From Methylobacterium radiotolerans JCM 2831 (GTDB taxonomy: Bacteria; Pseudomonadota; Alphaproteobacteria; Rhizobiales; Beijerinckiaceae): a stretch of DNA of 64,000 nt. This document shows positions 1-9,511 of the stretch, one piece after another. The position numbers and the translations under genes are program-made. Position 1 is the stretch's first letter; every line of letters begins with the position of its first letter. The stretch is taken from positions 372,001 through 436,000 of the forward strand of contig NC_010505.1 of the NCBI RefSeq assembly GCF_000019725.1, in the 5' to 3' direction. The notes beneath the pieces are model-generated. The model searched no databases and was not told where the DNA came from. It worked only from the letters and a program-made list of their open reading frames with translations.

Positions 1-39
1 GCAGTTGCCGAATGCCGACGCACGACTATCCTGCGCCCC

Positions 40-342
40 ATGCGCGCTGATCTCGCCGTCCTCGCTCTGGTCTTCGCTGCCACGGGCGCGCGCGCCCAGC
101 AGCAGCTTCCGACCATCCCCGAGTTGCTGACGGCCGAGGCGAACGCCGCGCGAGCCTGTGAAGGCACCGGGGATCCGGCCATCGTCCGGGAGCAGTGTCG
201 GCTGCGCGATCGGCTGAGTGGGCGCTTGGCTCAGGCGGGCTATTGCTGGGGCCGCAAAGGACAGGCGGACGAGAAGAAGGAATGGCACGCCTGCCAGCCG
301 GACTCGATCTACGAGGATGATATCGAGGCGGTACAGCGCTGA
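40..342 (+). CDS. Small secreted protein of unknown function
   Basis: Encodes 100 residues. The first 19 or so form a signal peptide (hydrophobic run after MRAD, ending in Ala-Arg-Ala just before a Gln-rich mature start), so the product should be exported to the periplasm. The mature part is charged and holds four cysteines (near residues 40, 53, 69 and 85), which could form two disulfides. I do not recognise the family. The Cys/Trp spacing (YCWGRKG, then EWHAC) is typical of small alphaproteobacterial periplasmic proteins of unknown role. No operon partner is visible downstream; over 600 bases without a convincing gene follow. Confidence 0.65.
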   Translation: MRADLAVLALVFAATGARAQQQLPTIPELLTAEANAARACEGTGDPAIVREQCRLRDRLSGRLAQAGYCWGRKGQADEKKEWHACQPDSIYEDDIEAVQR

Positions 343-979
343 GCGGCTGGCCCCGTCGTCGAACGCGGCCTCGTCACTCGAAGGACTGTACGCCGGGCTA
401 CAGCGGGACTTCGCTCCGTAGATGGCGGGGCGATATCCGCGGCTCGACGCGGTGCCGGCATGCTCCTGGCTGAAGAACCTGCTCGCGGTCGGGCTACTGC
501 CCAGTCCGACTGAAGACGCTCCACGCCAGCGGATCTTCGGGCACAACGCGGCGCTCCCAGCCGCCGCGCGTGCGCTGATCGCGACGGCGCTCCAGCGCGC
601 CGGTCGAGGCCGGCATGCTCCAATTACGCGATCCAGAGAAGTCCATCAGGACAGCGTCCTGAACAGATGTTCGCGAGCGCGTATCGGCGCGGCTGCGCGG
701 CATTCGCGCCACCCCCAGCATAGAACGAGATGCATCACCTGAACCCCCCGGGCTCCAACGTCGACCCGAGGAACAGAATTAGCATTGCACGCACCATCGA
801 TTTATTGCTCAGATCGTTACTGCAACAAAAACGTAATTTGCCAGATAATATCGGAGCCAACCTCGCAGATACGGTACTGATTTTCTATTCCAAGACACCA
901 GAAACATCTTGAACTGCACAGGCAGAGTGTTAGACCGCCATCGTCGCTCAGAGCTCCGACAACGATACGGTCGCCATCG
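343..979. other. Intergenic region, no gene seen
   Basis: I see no ORF here with credible start, composition or family. The first 400 bases are GC-rich; from about 770 to 960 the sequence is clearly AT-richer and probably holds the promoter of the downstream MCP gene. No clear -35/-10 pair or repeat could be assigned. Confidence 0.5.
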
Positions 980-2647
980 ATGATTAACACGATCAAGGGC
1001 AGGCTATTCGCACTTCTCACCGTACTGGGTACACTCCTCATAGGATCAGCAGGGCTCAGTAATTACGCGCTCTATAAAAATTTCAGGGGTCTCGAATCGA
1101 TCTACGCCGACAGAGTCATGCCGCTCAGCCAGTTCGGCACGATGCGCGACGCTTTCGATGCCATCCTCACCGCGACGCGAGATTTCGAGGTCCACGCGAT
1201 ACAGGCGGCTGAAGCCGTGACGATCCTCGAACACCAGCTGGCACGGGCGAAGGAAGCCTGGGCCGCCTACCTGACCACGTATCTCACGCCCGAGGAGACA
1301 CAGCTCGTCGCGAAGCTGACGCCGCGATTCGACCGCGACGCGGCGATCGTGGCCGACCTCGTCCGCGCCTTGACGAACGGGGACCTTGACGCTGTGACCG
1401 CGTCCCGGATCGATCTCCTCCGGGCGATGAGCCCGACAACGGCGACCATCGGCGAGCTGTCCGACCTGCAGGTCCGCGAGGCCCGCGCCGAGTTCGAACG
1501 CGCGGACGCGATGGCGCAGCGCCTGCGGATGCTGCTCTTGGCGACACTGGCCGGCGCCGCCCTAGCGGTCGGGTACGGCGTCCGCGTGATCCTCACCCAA
1601 GTCACCCGCCCGATCGGCCGGACGACGGCGACGATGACCCGTCTCGCCGCGGGCGACCTCGATGCGCGGATCGACGGCGCGGACCGTGGCGACGAGATCG
1701 GCGCGATGGTCAAGGCTGTCCAGGTCTTCAAGGATGCGCTCGTCGCGAAGCGCGCGGCGGATGTGGCCGCCGCCACCGAGGCGGCCGCGAAAGCGCGCCG
1801 CGCCGAGACCATGGACCGCGCCACGCGGACGTTCCGCCAGCAGATGGAGGGCCTGACTGCGGCGTTAGCAACCAGCGCCGGGGCCATGGAAAGTGCCGCC
1901 GCGACCATGGACCGGAACGCCGGACAGACCGCGACGCAGTTGCTCCAGGTCTCTTCGGCGGCCGAGCAGACCTCGGTCCACGTGCAGACCGTCGCGGCGG
2001 CCAGCGAGGAACTGGCGACGTCGATCGGGGTCATCAACGGCCAGATCACGCGCTCCTCGGACATGGCCCAGCGCGCGGCGGCCGAGGCGACGGAGACCAA
2101 CACCCTCGTGATGAGCCTCGCCGACGGCGCCGAGCGGATCGGCACCGTGATCAGCCTGATCGCCGGGATCGCCGCGCAGACGAACCTGCTCGCGCTCAAT
2201 GCCACCATCGAGGCGGCCCGCGCCGGAGACGCGGGTCGCGGCTTCGCGGTCGTCGCCACCGAGGTGAAGGAGCTGGCGGCCCAGACCGTCCGGGCGACCG
2301 AGACGATCTCCGATCAGGTCGCGACGATCCAGAAGGAGACGCACCGCGCCGTCGACGTCATCCAGGCGATCACCGCGTCCGTCCTGGACCTTCGGACCAT
2401 CGCGACGAGCGTGGCGGCCTCGATGGAAGAGCAGGAGGCGGTGACGCAGGAGATCGTGCGGAACGTCAGCCAAGCCGCCGACGGCACGCGGGCGGTCACG
2501 GTCACGATCGGAACCATCACGCAGGCCGCCGGCGAGACCGGCCGAACCGCGGCCGCGGCGCTGGACGCGGCCACCGCCCTGTCGCGGCAATCGGAGACCC
2601 TGAACGCCGCGGTCGCGGGATTCCTCGCGGCGGTTCAGGCAGCCTGA
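980..2647 (+). CDS. Methyl-accepting chemotaxis protein
   Basis: A 555-residue transmembrane chemoreceptor that senses a periplasmic signal and controls CheA. TM1 is at about 8-30, followed by a helical sensor of four-helix-bundle type (about 35-180), TM2 at about 182-203, a HAMP domain (with TRPIGR at its start, to about 258), and a cytoplasmic signalling domain to the C terminus. The conserved hairpin tip reads [17 protein letters not shown] near residue 400. The start is the ATG after an AT-rich leader; the product begins with a short basic N terminus and a hydrophobic helix, as expected. There is no C-terminal CheR pentapeptide. The gene is monocistronic and converges on psd. The ligand cannot be inferred. 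Confidence 0.92.
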   Translation: MINTIKGRLFALLTVLGTLLIGSAGLSNYALYKNFRGLESIYADRVMPLSQFGTMRDAFDAILTATRDFEVHAIQAAEAVTILEHQLARAKEAWAAYLTTYLTPEETQLVAKLTPRFDRDAAIVADLVRALTNGDLDAVTASRIDLLRAMSPTTATIGELSDLQVREARAEFERADAMAQRLRMLLLATLAGAALAVGYGVRVILTQVTRPIGRTTATMTRLAAGDLDARIDGADRGDEIGAMVKAVQVFKDALVAKRAADVAAATEAAAKARRAETMDRATRTFRQQMEGLTAALATSAGAMESAAATMDRNAGQTATQLLQVSSAAEQTSVHVQTVAAASEELATSIGVINGQITRSSDMAQRAAAEATETNTLVMSLADGAERIGTVISLIAGIAAQTNLLALNATIEAARAGDAGRGFAVVATEVKELAAQTVRATETISDQVATIQKETHRAVDVIQAITASVLDLRTIATSVAASMEEQEAVTQEIVRNVSQAADGTRAVTVTIGTITQAAGETGRTAAAALDAATALSRQSETLNAAVAGFLAAVQAA

Positions 2648-2657
2648 GGCGGCGCGC

Positions 2658-3569
2658 TCAGCCGCCGGGCGATCCGGGAGGCTGCGGCAGGCGCATCAGG
2701 GGCGCGCCGACCCGGAGGATCGATCCGACGGCGAGCCCCGGGCAGAGCTCGAAGCCGGCGGGCGCCAGTACCACGATGGTGGAACCGTGCTCGAACCAGC
2801 CCATCTCGGCGCCCTTCGCGAGCCGGGCCGCGGTGGGAATGCGCCGTCCCCCGGTCTCGCGCAGATTGAGCCCCTCGGGCAGGAAGCCGAGGCGCAGACC
2901 GGCAACGAGGATGGCCGCCACCGGCACCAGCGTCACCGCGTGCCCGCCCGGAGCGAGGCGCAGGCGCAGGACGGCGCGCTCGTTCCTGCAGAACAGCGCC
3001 TCGACGCGCTTCAGGGCAATCGGGTTCACGTTCCAGGTATCGCCCCAGATGTGGCGCACCGACTCGACGCGCAGGTCGTGCGGGGCGTGGAAGCGATGGT
3101 ACATCCCGGCCGTCAGGCGCAGGGTGGCGTAGCAGCCCCCCTCGTGGGCCCGCGCCAGCGCTGTGTCCCCGCCCAGCAGGTCGGCGAGTCGGTAGGACAG
3201 GCCCTTGATCTGGTACAGGCGGCCGGCCTCGATGCGGCCGTGGGCCCCCAGGATCGCGTCGCTGGGGCTCGTCAGCAGAGTCGGGTCGGCCGCGATCGGC
3301 CGGGCGCCTGAGCGCAGGGCCCGCACGAAGGCGGCGTGAAGGCTGGGGAAGTGCGTCTCCCGCGCGTCGCGGAGATCGACGTCGCAGAACAGCCGCCACG
3401 TAGCGATCGAGAGGTCCCGGATCAGCGGCTGCTCGATCCGGCTGAACCAGCCCATGAAGCGGGTCGCCAGGCGGCGCGGCAGACGGTTCGTCAGCAGAAA
3501 ATTGAGATCCTCCTGCGCACCGATCCGCGCCAGGAGTGTCCGCAGCCGGGATCCCGCAACCGTCATCAT
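2658..3569 (-). CDS. psd: Phosphatidylserine decarboxylase proenzyme
   Basis: A 303-residue pyruvoyl enzyme that decarboxylates phosphatidylserine to phosphatidylethanolamine at the inner membrane. Family hallmarks are visible: a YHRFHAP motif (about 157-163) with the conserved His of type I Psd, and near residue 250 a WFEHGSTIVVL segment whose Gly-Ser is the self-cleavage site; the Ser becomes the pyruvoyl group (classical LGST, here HGST). Length is close to E. coli Psd (322). The ATG pair MM- at the start lies only 32 bases from the divergent aminotransferase start. PmtA is encoded about 2.4 kb away, so both later steps of phosphatidylcholine synthesis are in the same neighbourhood. The HGST variant is unusual but keeps the reactive serine. 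Confidence 0.88.
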   Translation of the reverse strand: MMTVAGSRLRTLLARIGAQEDLNFLLTNRLPRRLATRFMGWFSRIEQPLIRDLSIATWRLFCDVDLRDARETHFPSLHAAFVRALRSGARPIAADPTLLTSPSDAILGAHGRIEAGRLYQIKGLSYRLADLLGGDTALARAHEGGCYATLRLTAGMYHRFHAPHDLRVESVRHIWGDTWNVNPIALKRVEALFCRNERAVLRLRLAPGGHAVTLVPVAAILVAGLRLGFLPEGLNLRETGGRRIPTAARLAKGAEMGWFEHGSTIVVLAPAGFELCPGLAVGSILRVGAPLMRLPQPPGSPGG

Positions 3570-3601
3570 GCCGTGAACCGTCTCCGGTAGGGCGCGGGGC
3601 G

Positions 3602-5293
3602 ATGTCCGCGCTCCTCATCACCCTGTCCGCCACCACCGCCGCCGCGGTTCTCGCGCTGCCACGGGCGGCCGAACGCCTGCAGCTCTCGCGGGCGAAGCAC
3701 CGCTCGCTCACCGGCCACGCCCGCATGGCCCGGCGCGTCGCCCGGCTGATCCCGCACTATTCCTATTCGGAGCGCGCCTTCTTCCGGTCGGACGATCCGG
3801 ACGAGGCGGTGGCGAGCCGCCGCGAGGCCGGCTTCGCGCGGCTCTCCGACCTGTTCCGGGCGCGCTTCGCCAGGACACGGGCCGAGACCGAGTCGGTCCG
3901 CGCCGGGCTCTCGGACCTCCAGTTCACCGGGCTCTACCGGGTACCGTTCCAGTACGCCCGGCACGTGCGCGCGCATCTCGGCACCGGCGCCTTCGCGGCC
4001 GCCGCGTCGGGCGTCACGGTCACGGATCTCGACGGCAACGTCTTCTACGACCTCGCCGGCTCCTACGGCGTGAACCTGTTCGGCGTCGACTTCTACCGGG
4101 CCTGCCTGGACGAGGGTGCCGCGCGGGTCTCGGCGCTGGGCCCCGTGCTCGGGCCGCTCCACCCGGTCGTCACCGGCAACGTCGCGCGGCTGAGGGCGAT
4201 CTCGGGCCTCGACGAGGTCTCGTTCCACATGTCCGGCACCGAGGCGGTGATGCAGGCGGTGCGGCTCGCCCGCTACCACACCGGCCGCCGCCGGATCGTG
4301 CGCCTGTGCGGCGCCTATCACGGCTGGTGGGGCGATGTGCAGCCGGGCATCGGCAACCCGGTCCCGACCCGCGACACGCTGACCCTGGCCGACATGTCCG
4401 AGCGGACGCTGCGGGTGCTCGCCACCCGCAGCGACGTCGCCTGCGTCCTGGTCAACCCGATCCAGGCCATGCACCCGAATGCCGGGGCGCCGGCCGATTC
4501 CGCGCTGGTTGACAGCGGCCGCAGAGCGGCCTTCGACCGCGCCGCCTACACCAAGTGGCTCCACGAACTCCGGTCGGTGTGCAGCGCCCGGGGCATCGTG
4601 CTGATCCTCGACGAGGTCTTCATGGGCTTCCGCCTCGCCCGCGGCGGCGCGCAGGCCTATTTCGGCCTGTGCGCCGACATGGTCACCTACGGCAAGACTC
4701 TCGGCGGCGGCCTGCCCGTCGGCGTCCTCTGCGGGCGCGCCGACCTGATGCGGCGGTACAGGGACGACCGCCCCGTCGACATCTGCTTCGCGCGGGGCAC
4801 CTTCAACGCCCATCCCTACGTCATGGGCGCGATGGGCGCGTTCCTCGACCGGCTGGACAGCCCCGCGGTGGCCGCGCTCTACGCCGATCTCGACGCGACC
4901 TGGGACGCGCGCGCGCGGCACCTCAACACCCTCCTGGCGGGGGCCGACCTGCCGGTCCGGGTCGCCAACATGTCGACGGTTTGGACGGTCCTGTACACCA
5001 AGCCGTCGCGCTACAACTGGATGCTGCAATTCTACCTGCGCGCCGAGGGGCTGGCCCTGTCGTGGGTCGGAACCGGCCGCATGATCTTCAGCCTCGCCTA
5101 CGACGACGCGGCTTTCGAGGCCGTGGCGACGCGCTTCGTGGCGGCGGCTCAGGCTATGCGTGCGGATGGCTGGTGGGAGGGTGAAGTGCCGAGCGACAGA
5201 GCGATCCGCCGGTCGATCCTGCGCGAGGTCGCGGCGGTCCGCCTGGGCAGGCTCGGGGACCGCCTGGGTCTGCGCGCGCCGGATCAAGCCTGA
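3602..5293 (+). CDS. Class III PLP aminotransferase, GSA-aminomutase-like, with N-terminal extension
   Basis: A 563-residue fold-type I PLP enzyme of aminotransferase class III. The PLP lysine lies in TYGKTLGGG (about K365), the Asp that binds the pyridine nitrogen in LILDEVFMGFR (about D337), and the substrate/phosphate region SGTEAV is at about 210. Glutamate-1-semialdehyde aminomutases are usually near 430 residues. Here about 130 extra residues precede the catalytic domain: a hydrophobic stretch at the start (about 3-20) and a basic, helical segment, suggesting membrane association. I chose the ATG at 3602; an in-frame upstream ATG at 3536 would run into psd. Its place among phospholipid genes suggests an aminolipid role, but this is inference; the substrate is unknown. 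Confidence 0.8.
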   Translation: MSALLITLSATTAAAVLALPRAAERLQLSRAKHRSLTGHARMARRVARLIPHYSYSERAFFRSDDPDEAVASRREAGFARLSDLFRARFARTRAETESVRAGLSDLQFTGLYRVPFQYARHVRAHLGTGAFAAAASGVTVTDLDGNVFYDLAGSYGVNLFGVDFYRACLDEGAARVSALGPVLGPLHPVVTGNVARLRAISGLDEVSFHMSGTEAVMQAVRLARYHTGRRRIVRLCGAYHGWWGDVQPGIGNPVPTRDTLTLADMSERTLRVLATRSDVACVLVNPIQAMHPNAGAPADSALVDSGRRAAFDRAAYTKWLHELRSVCSARGIVLILDEVFMGFRLARGGAQAYFGLCADMVTYGKTLGGGLPVGVLCGRADLMRRYRDDRPVDICFARGTFNAHPYVMGAMGAFLDRLDSPAVAALYADLDATWDARARHLNTLLAGADLPVRVANMSTVWTVLYTKPSRYNWMLQFYLRAEGLALSWVGTGRMIFSLAYDDAAFEAVATRFVAAAQAMRADGWWEGEVPSDRAIRRSILREVAAVRLGRLGDRLGLRAPDQA

Positions 5294-5296
5294 TTG

Positions 5297-5324
5297 GGGT
5301 GCCGGCCGCGCGGGACCGGCACCC
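5297..5324. terminator. Bidirectional hairpin between convergent genes
   Basis: Perfect 9-base inverted repeat, GGGTGCCGG (5297-5305) and CCGGCACCC (5316-5324), with a 10-base loop. It sits exactly in the 42-base gap between the convergent aminotransferase and Mpo1-like genes. There is no T tract, as is common in high-GC genomes. Confidence 0.6.
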
Positions 5325-5335
5325 GGGATCGAATC

Positions 5336-5947
5336 TCAGGCGCCGCGCTCGTGCGGCTCCTGCTCCTCGACGAGTTCGCCGTGCAGCAGGGCGAGCGGCG
5401 CCTTGTGGTAGAGCTTGATGTCGTGGAACGGGTCCGTGAGGATCTTGGTCACCCAGACAAGGCCGGTCTGGACGTCGCGCTGCAGGAAGAGCTGGACCAT
5501 CCGGAACAGCAGGCCGGCAAGCGCCAGCCACAGCCAGATCCAGCCGACGTTGCGGATCAGGTCCGCGGCGCTCTGATGGGGCGCGATCAGGCCGAACAGG
5601 CTCGGGTCGAAGTAGAGCGGGAGGGGGGACAGCGCCCAGATCGCCAGCAGCACGATCTTGCGCTGCAGGTTGTAGCCGACCTTGATCTCCTCTTTGTGCT
5701 CGTGCGTCGCGTCGTTGACGTGGTCGTAGCCCTTGGGCTCGAAGAACAGATGGCCGGCCTGCCGGGACGTCATCGCCACCAGCCAGCCGATCAAGGCCGC
5801 CGTGGCCGGGTCCTTGAACGCCAGGGCGTAGGCCACCAGGAAGCTGATCGCGCTCACCACGTGCAAGCTCTGATTGACGCGGTTGTGGTGGTAGTAGCGG
5901 TGGTCGTCCCAGCGCTGGATGCGCAGCGCCTCGAGAAAGCTCGCCAT
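5336..5947 (-). CDS. Mpo1-like (DUF962-type) membrane protein
   Basis: A 203-residue, very hydrophobic protein with four or five predicted membrane helices (about 32-62, 98-118, 128-150). The N terminus has a RYYHHNRVNQSLH segment and a later GHLFFE segment at about 65-70. These resemble the YxxHHxxxxNxxxH and GHxxFE signatures of the Mpo1/DUF962 family, whose yeast member is an iron-dependent dioxygenase of 2-hydroxy fatty acids. The His-rich middle (YDHVNDATHEH) adds possible metal ligands. The gene lies 53 bases downstream of pmtA on the same strand, probably as an operon. A lipid-modifying role fits the neighbours, but the family assignment is from motif resemblance only. Confidence 0.6.
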   Translation of the reverse strand: MASFLEALRIQRWDDHRYYHHNRVNQSLHVVSAISFLVAYALAFKDPATAALIGWLVAMTSRQAGHLFFEPKGYDHVNDATHEHKEEIKVGYNLQRKIVLLAIWALSPLPLYFDPSLFGLIAPHQSAADLIRNVGWIWLWLALAGLLFRMVQLFLQRDVQTGLVWVTKILTDPFHDIKLYHKAPLALLHGELVEEQEPHERGA

Positions 5948-6000
5948 GATGTGCGTCCCCGATCGAAGGTTGTGGTGGGCTGGTCGAAGCTGATGCGCGC

Positions 6001-6687
6001 CTAGGCGGCGCGCTTGCGCAGGCGGACGAGGGAGAAGTGGCCGAGCGGCGGGAGCGCGCGGCGCTCGACGATCTCCACCGGCGCTGCGGCGGCCCAGGCC
6101 GCGTAGCGCTTCCAGGAGAACTCGGTCCGCCAACCGAGGCGGCTGGTCACCGGGGCGAGGGCGCGCTCCACCGTGCGCCGGAGGCCGGCCTCGGCACCGA
6201 TCCGCGTGGTGATCACGATCTCGCCGCCGGGGCGCAACACCCGGGCGAACTCGTCCAGCGCCGCCTCGGGATTGGGGACCGCGGTGACGACGTACTGGGC
6301 CACCACCACGTCGAAGGCGGCGTCCGGGAAGTCGAGCTGCTCGGCATCCATGACGGCGAGGCGCTCGACGTTGCGCAGGCGCAGCCGGGCCACGCGCTGG
6401 CGCGCCTTCTCCAGCATGGGCGCCGAGATGTCGATGCCGACGATGCTGCGGGCGCGCCGGTAGGCGGGCAGGGACAGCCCCGTGCCGACGCCGACCTCGA
6501 GGATCCGGCCGCCGATCCGTTCGGCGGCGGCGGCCGCCAGCGTGCGGCCCTGCGCGAAAACGGGCCCGAAGACCAGGTCGTAGACCGGGGCCCAGCGACC
6601 GTAGGCCTTGGCGACGCCGTCGCGGTCGAGATCGGGCCCGAGCGGGCCCGCGCGCGTGGAACCGGTGTCGTGCATTCCGAGGGCCAT
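6001..6687 (-). CDS. pmtA: Phosphatidylethanolamine N-methyltransferase, Rhodobacter type
   Basis: A 228-residue soluble class I SAM methyltransferase. Methyltransferase motif I is ILEVGVGTGLSLPAY (about 62-76); an acidic end of strand 2 follows (IVGIDISAPML), then post-I and motif II regions (AQYVVTAVPNP, RVLRPGGEIVIT). The N-terminal YGRWAPVYDLVFGPVF segment is characteristic of Rhodobacter-type PmtA, which converts phosphatidylethanolamine to phosphatidylcholine by three methylations. The Psd gene nearby makes its substrate. It leads a two-gene operon with the Mpo1-like gene. Other methyltransferases of the UbiE/COQ5 superfamily look similar, but the N-terminal signature and context favour PmtA. 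Confidence 0.82.
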   Translation of the reverse strand: MALGMHDTGSTRAGPLGPDLDRDGVAKAYGRWAPVYDLVFGPVFAQGRTLAAAAAERIGGRILEVGVGTGLSLPAYRRARSIVGIDISAPMLEKARQRVARLRLRNVERLAVMDAEQLDFPDAAFDVVVAQYVVTAVPNPEAALDEFARVLRPGGEIVITTRIGAEAGLRRTVERALAPVTSRLGWRTEFSWKRYAAWAAAAPVEIVERRALPPLGHFSLVRLRKRAA

Positions 6688-7365
6688 GGGCGTCCTGTTC
6701 GGTTATAGGCTGGGTCGACGCGACGGTGGCTTGGACCGACCGCCGGTCGCGGATTTGGGGCTGGCGTTCCCGGGCCCGGTCCACATCACGGGCCGTCGTG
6801 CCGCTCAGCGCTGCGCCGGCGACGCTCTCCCGCTTCGCCCGGCTCGGAAGGTCGCAGGGCGGCGCCGCGCGATGCCGCGGACCGGTCAGGACGGGCGGAG
6901 GCGCGGGAGGCGGGATCTCGGTTCATGCATCGCCGCCCGGACCATCAACGACCCCACGCCGCATCTCCGCCCAAGTCTTTCCGCCGGCAAAGCTATGTCG
7001 CGCGTTTGACAAGCTTGTGACAGATCCATCAGATCCGCATATCTGCAATCGTTTTGCTGGCAACATACTGATCTGAGACGCAAAATGGCCGCGTTAGATG
7101 GGACTTAATCGTTCCGGCGGTCAACCTGATCTTGGCGCGCGGCGGTCCGCGCAGCCGCGTGTTGGCCCGCCGCTCACGCGGCGTTCACGATGCTCCGAAC
7201 ACCTCGCCGTTGCGGCCTCGTCGCAGATGCCGAGATGCGCGATGATTTGAGGGTGAGGAGACCCAAGGTCGCGCCTTCGACATCTTCTCGCCCTGATATC
7301 GACGAGATGTGACCCGGTATCCCCAGCAGGACAGGGCGCGACGACGCGCCGAAGGAGTGTTTCGC
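6688..7365. other. Divergent intergenic region with a possible sigma-70 type promoter
   Basis: No convincing gene lies between pmtA and the divergent transglycosylase gene. The first 300 bases are GC-rich. Around 7000-7090 the sequence is AT-richer and contains TTGACA at 7006-7011, a good -35 candidate for transcription to the right; I cannot assign a firm -10. Confidence 0.35.
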
Positions 7366-8160
7366 GTGATCGAGAATTTGCGGCGTCAGACCATCGCGGT
7401 CGCGGCCATCGCCGGGATCGCTCTCAGCGCCGGGCAGGTGCAGGCCGCGCAGTGCGGCAACACCGCGGCCGGTTTCGATGCGTGGAAGCGGCAATTCGCC
7501 GAGGAGGCGCGCGGCCGGGCCAGCGCGGCCAGCCTCGCGGCGCTGCAGAACACGACCTACTCGACCGCCACCATCTCGGCGGACCGGGGCCAGCACAGCT
7601 TCAAGCTGTCGCTGGACCAATTCCTCGCCAAGCGCGGCGGCCCGACCATCGTCAAGCGGGGCCGGGCTCTGAAGCAGCAGAACGCGGCCCTCTTCGACTC
7701 GATCGAGCAGCGCTACGGCGTGCCGCCGGGCCCGCTCCTGGCGATCTGGGGCATGGAGACCGGCTTCGGCGCCGTCCGCGGCAACGTCAACACGCTCTCC
7801 GCGGTGGCGACGCTCGCCTACGATTGCCGCCGTTCGGAATACTTCACCGACCAGCTCTACGCCGCGCTGACCCTGATCGATCGCGGTCTCCTGACGCCGA
7901 ACACCCGAGGCGCGGCCCACGGCGAGGTCGGCCATACCCAGTTCCTGCCGAAGAACGTGTTGGCCTACGGCACCGGCGACCTGAACAACGTCGGTGCGGC
8001 CCTGTCGTCCACGGCCAACTTCCTCAAGGCCCATGGCTGGCGGGCCGGCGCGGGCTACCAGCCCGGCGAGCCGAACTTCGCGGCCATCCAGGGCTGGAAC
8101 GCGGCACCGGTCTACGAGAAGGCGATCGCTCTGCTCGGGCGCCAGATCGACAACGATTAG
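7366..8160 (+). CDS. Lytic murein transglycosylase, MltB/SLT type
   Basis: A 264-residue periplasmic enzyme cleaving the MurNAc-GlcNAc bond with 1,6-anhydro product formation. A signal peptide of about 27 residues ends at VQAAQC, but the Cys context is not a clear lipobox. The catalytic Glu lies in AIWGMETGFG (about E131), the MltB-family form of the motif. Further family segments are LLTPNTRGAAHGEVGHTQFLP and a C-terminal region ending in an NAAPVYEKAIALL helix. I chose the GTG at 7366 because GAAGGAG at 7351-7357 is properly spaced; an in-frame ATG 57 bases upstream has no such site. The next gene is also cell-wall related. Confidence 0.87.
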   Translation: MIENLRRQTIAVAAIAGIALSAGQVQAAQCGNTAAGFDAWKRQFAEEARGRASAASLAALQNTTYSTATISADRGQHSFKLSLDQFLAKRGGPTIVKRGRALKQQNAALFDSIEQRYGVPPGPLLAIWGMETGFGAVRGNVNTLSAVATLAYDCRRSEYFTDQLYAALTLIDRGLLTPNTRGAAHGEVGHTQFLPKNVLAYGTGDLNNVGAALSSTANFLKAHGWRAGAGYQPGEPNFAAIQGWNAAPVYEKAIALLGRQIDND

Positions 8161-8269
8161 CAGTATTTCGGTCACGGATAGACCGGTTCGAACTACGAGA
8201 ACTGCGGCGGCGCGCCCGAAAATGGTCCCGATCGGGCCAAGATCGATCATCGCGTCGCCCCAGAAAAGC

Positions 8270-8310
8270 CGGCCCGGCCCCGCTGTCTCACTCTGAGCGG
8301 GGCCGGACCG
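8270..8310. terminator. GC-rich hairpin after the transglycosylase gene
   Basis: A 15-base arm (8270-8284, ending GGCCCCGCT) pairs with 8296-8310 (beginning AGCGGGGCC) with one mismatch and an 11-base loop. It lies about 110 bases past the stop codon and before the next gene. No T run follows. Confidence 0.5.
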
Positions 8311-8389
8311 CCCGCCGCGACGTCTCCGCCTTTCCGGAGAGCGGCAGCCGGCACGCCCCGCCTCGCGACGAGGAGCATGGGCAACCGCG

Positions 8390-9511
8390 ATGGCTGTCGA
8401 ATCCGTGCCGCTGGACGGCGCCAAGACCCGGAACGCGCGCAACACCTGGCTCGCGCCTCTGACGGTGCTCACCGGCCTCGTGACGATGGCCGCCCTCGGG
8501 AGCAGCGTCCTGCATCGCGCCCCGGTCCCGGTGACCGGAATCGAGAGCCCCCGGACGGAAGCGCCGGTGCCCGCAACGGCTGCGGAGGACGGGGCCGAGA
8601 CCGCCACCGCCGAACTAGGGGCTGCAGGCTCGCCCGATGCCGGCCGCGAGACCATCGGCGCTCCGCAGTCGCGCTGGGCGTGGAATCAGATCGCCCCGCC
8701 GTCGCTGACGCCCGAAGCCGAGCCCGAGATCGGCGCCGAGGCCGGCTCCCAGCCCGGGACGCAGGCCGCCGAGACGCCGCTCAGCGCGGTGGTCGTCCCG
8801 CTGCCAATCCCGCGTCCGCCCGAATTCCGCGCCCCCTTGGGCCCTGGATTCGCCCGACGGTCCGAGCGGCGCATGGCGCGCCGCGAGTTGCCGCCGGCCG
8901 CGCAGCCCACGCCGCAGCCCGAGGAGCGCTCGTTCCTCGAGAAGCTGTTCGGCATCGAGCGCGGACCGGCCCTGGCCTACACGGCCCTGGAGAGCAAGCC
9001 GGCCGACGTCGCGCCGCCGGCGCAGCGCGTCTCGTTGCCGCTGGCCCCGACCCGCGATCCGGGCTCCACGGCCGGCATCGCGGTCTACAACATCGCCGCC
9101 AAGACCGTGACCCTGCCGAACGGCGAACGCCTGGAGGCCCATTCCGGACTCGGCGAGGGTCTGGACGATCCGCGCCTCGTCAATGTGCGGATGCGCGGGC
9201 CGACGCCGCCGGGTACCTACGACCTCACCGAGCGCGAGCGGCCGTTCCACGGTGTGCGGGCGATCCGCCTCACGCCGGTCGGCGGCAACGAAGCCGTCTA
9301 CGGCCGCGTCGGCCTGCTGGCGCACACCTACATGCTGGGCCCGCGCGGCGACTCGAACGGCTGCGTGTCGTTCCGCGACTACGACCGGTTCCTGCAAGCC
9401 TTCCTGCGCGGCGAGGTGCAGCGTCTGGTGGTCGTCAGCGGCACGCAGGACCCGCTGCCGAGCCTCGCCGCCGGCACGGTGACGACCCGCATGGCCCGAA
9501 ACGGCGGCTGA
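8390..9511 (+). CDS. Tlde1-like (DUF2778) L,D-transpeptidase-fold protein, membrane anchored
   Basis: A 373-residue protein with a short cytoplasmic N terminus, one membrane helix (about 22-44), a long Pro/Ala/Glu-rich linker (about 45-220) and a C-terminal catalytic domain of about 140 residues. The domain ends in the L,D-transpeptidase-like signature with His312 (LAHTYMLG) and Cys325 in SNGCVSF, the spacing seen in DUF2778/Tlde1 peptidoglycan enzymes. Characterised Tlde1 proteins are type VI effectors that cut or exchange D-amino acids on peptidoglycan. Here an anchor and linker, with no T6SS genes nearby, suggest a housekeeping wall-remodelling enzyme, which is inference. It lies downstream of the lytic transglycosylase. 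Confidence 0.78.
   Translation: MAVESVPLDGAKTRNARNTWLAPLTVLTGLVTMAALGSSVLHRAPVPVTGIESPRTEAPVPATAAEDGAETATAELGAAGSPDAGRETIGAPQSRWAWNQIAPPSLTPEAEPEIGAEAGSQPGTQAAETPLSAVVVPLPIPRPPEFRAPLGPGFARRSERRMARRELPPAAQPTPQPEERSFLEKLFGIERGPALAYTALESKPADVAPPAQRVSLPLAPTRDPGSTAGIAVYNIAAKTVTLPNGERLEAHSGLGEGLDDPRLVNVRMRGPTPPGTYDLTERERPFHGVRAIRLTPVGGNEAVYGRVGLLAHTYMLGPRGDSNGCVSFRDYDRFLQAFLRGEVQRLVVVSGTQDPLPSLAAGTVTTRMARNGG

Noticed and set aside
3566..5287. A 573-codon frame opposite the aminotransferase gene
   Set aside because: Complement shadow; repeats of Arg/Glu/Gly with no domain, and the sense frame has intact PLP motifs.
7174..8655. A 493-codon open frame on the complement strand across the transglycosylase gene
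   Set aside because: Arg/Gly/Val-rich product with no family or start signal; it is a GC-bias shadow of the clear MltB and DUF2778 genes on the plus strand.
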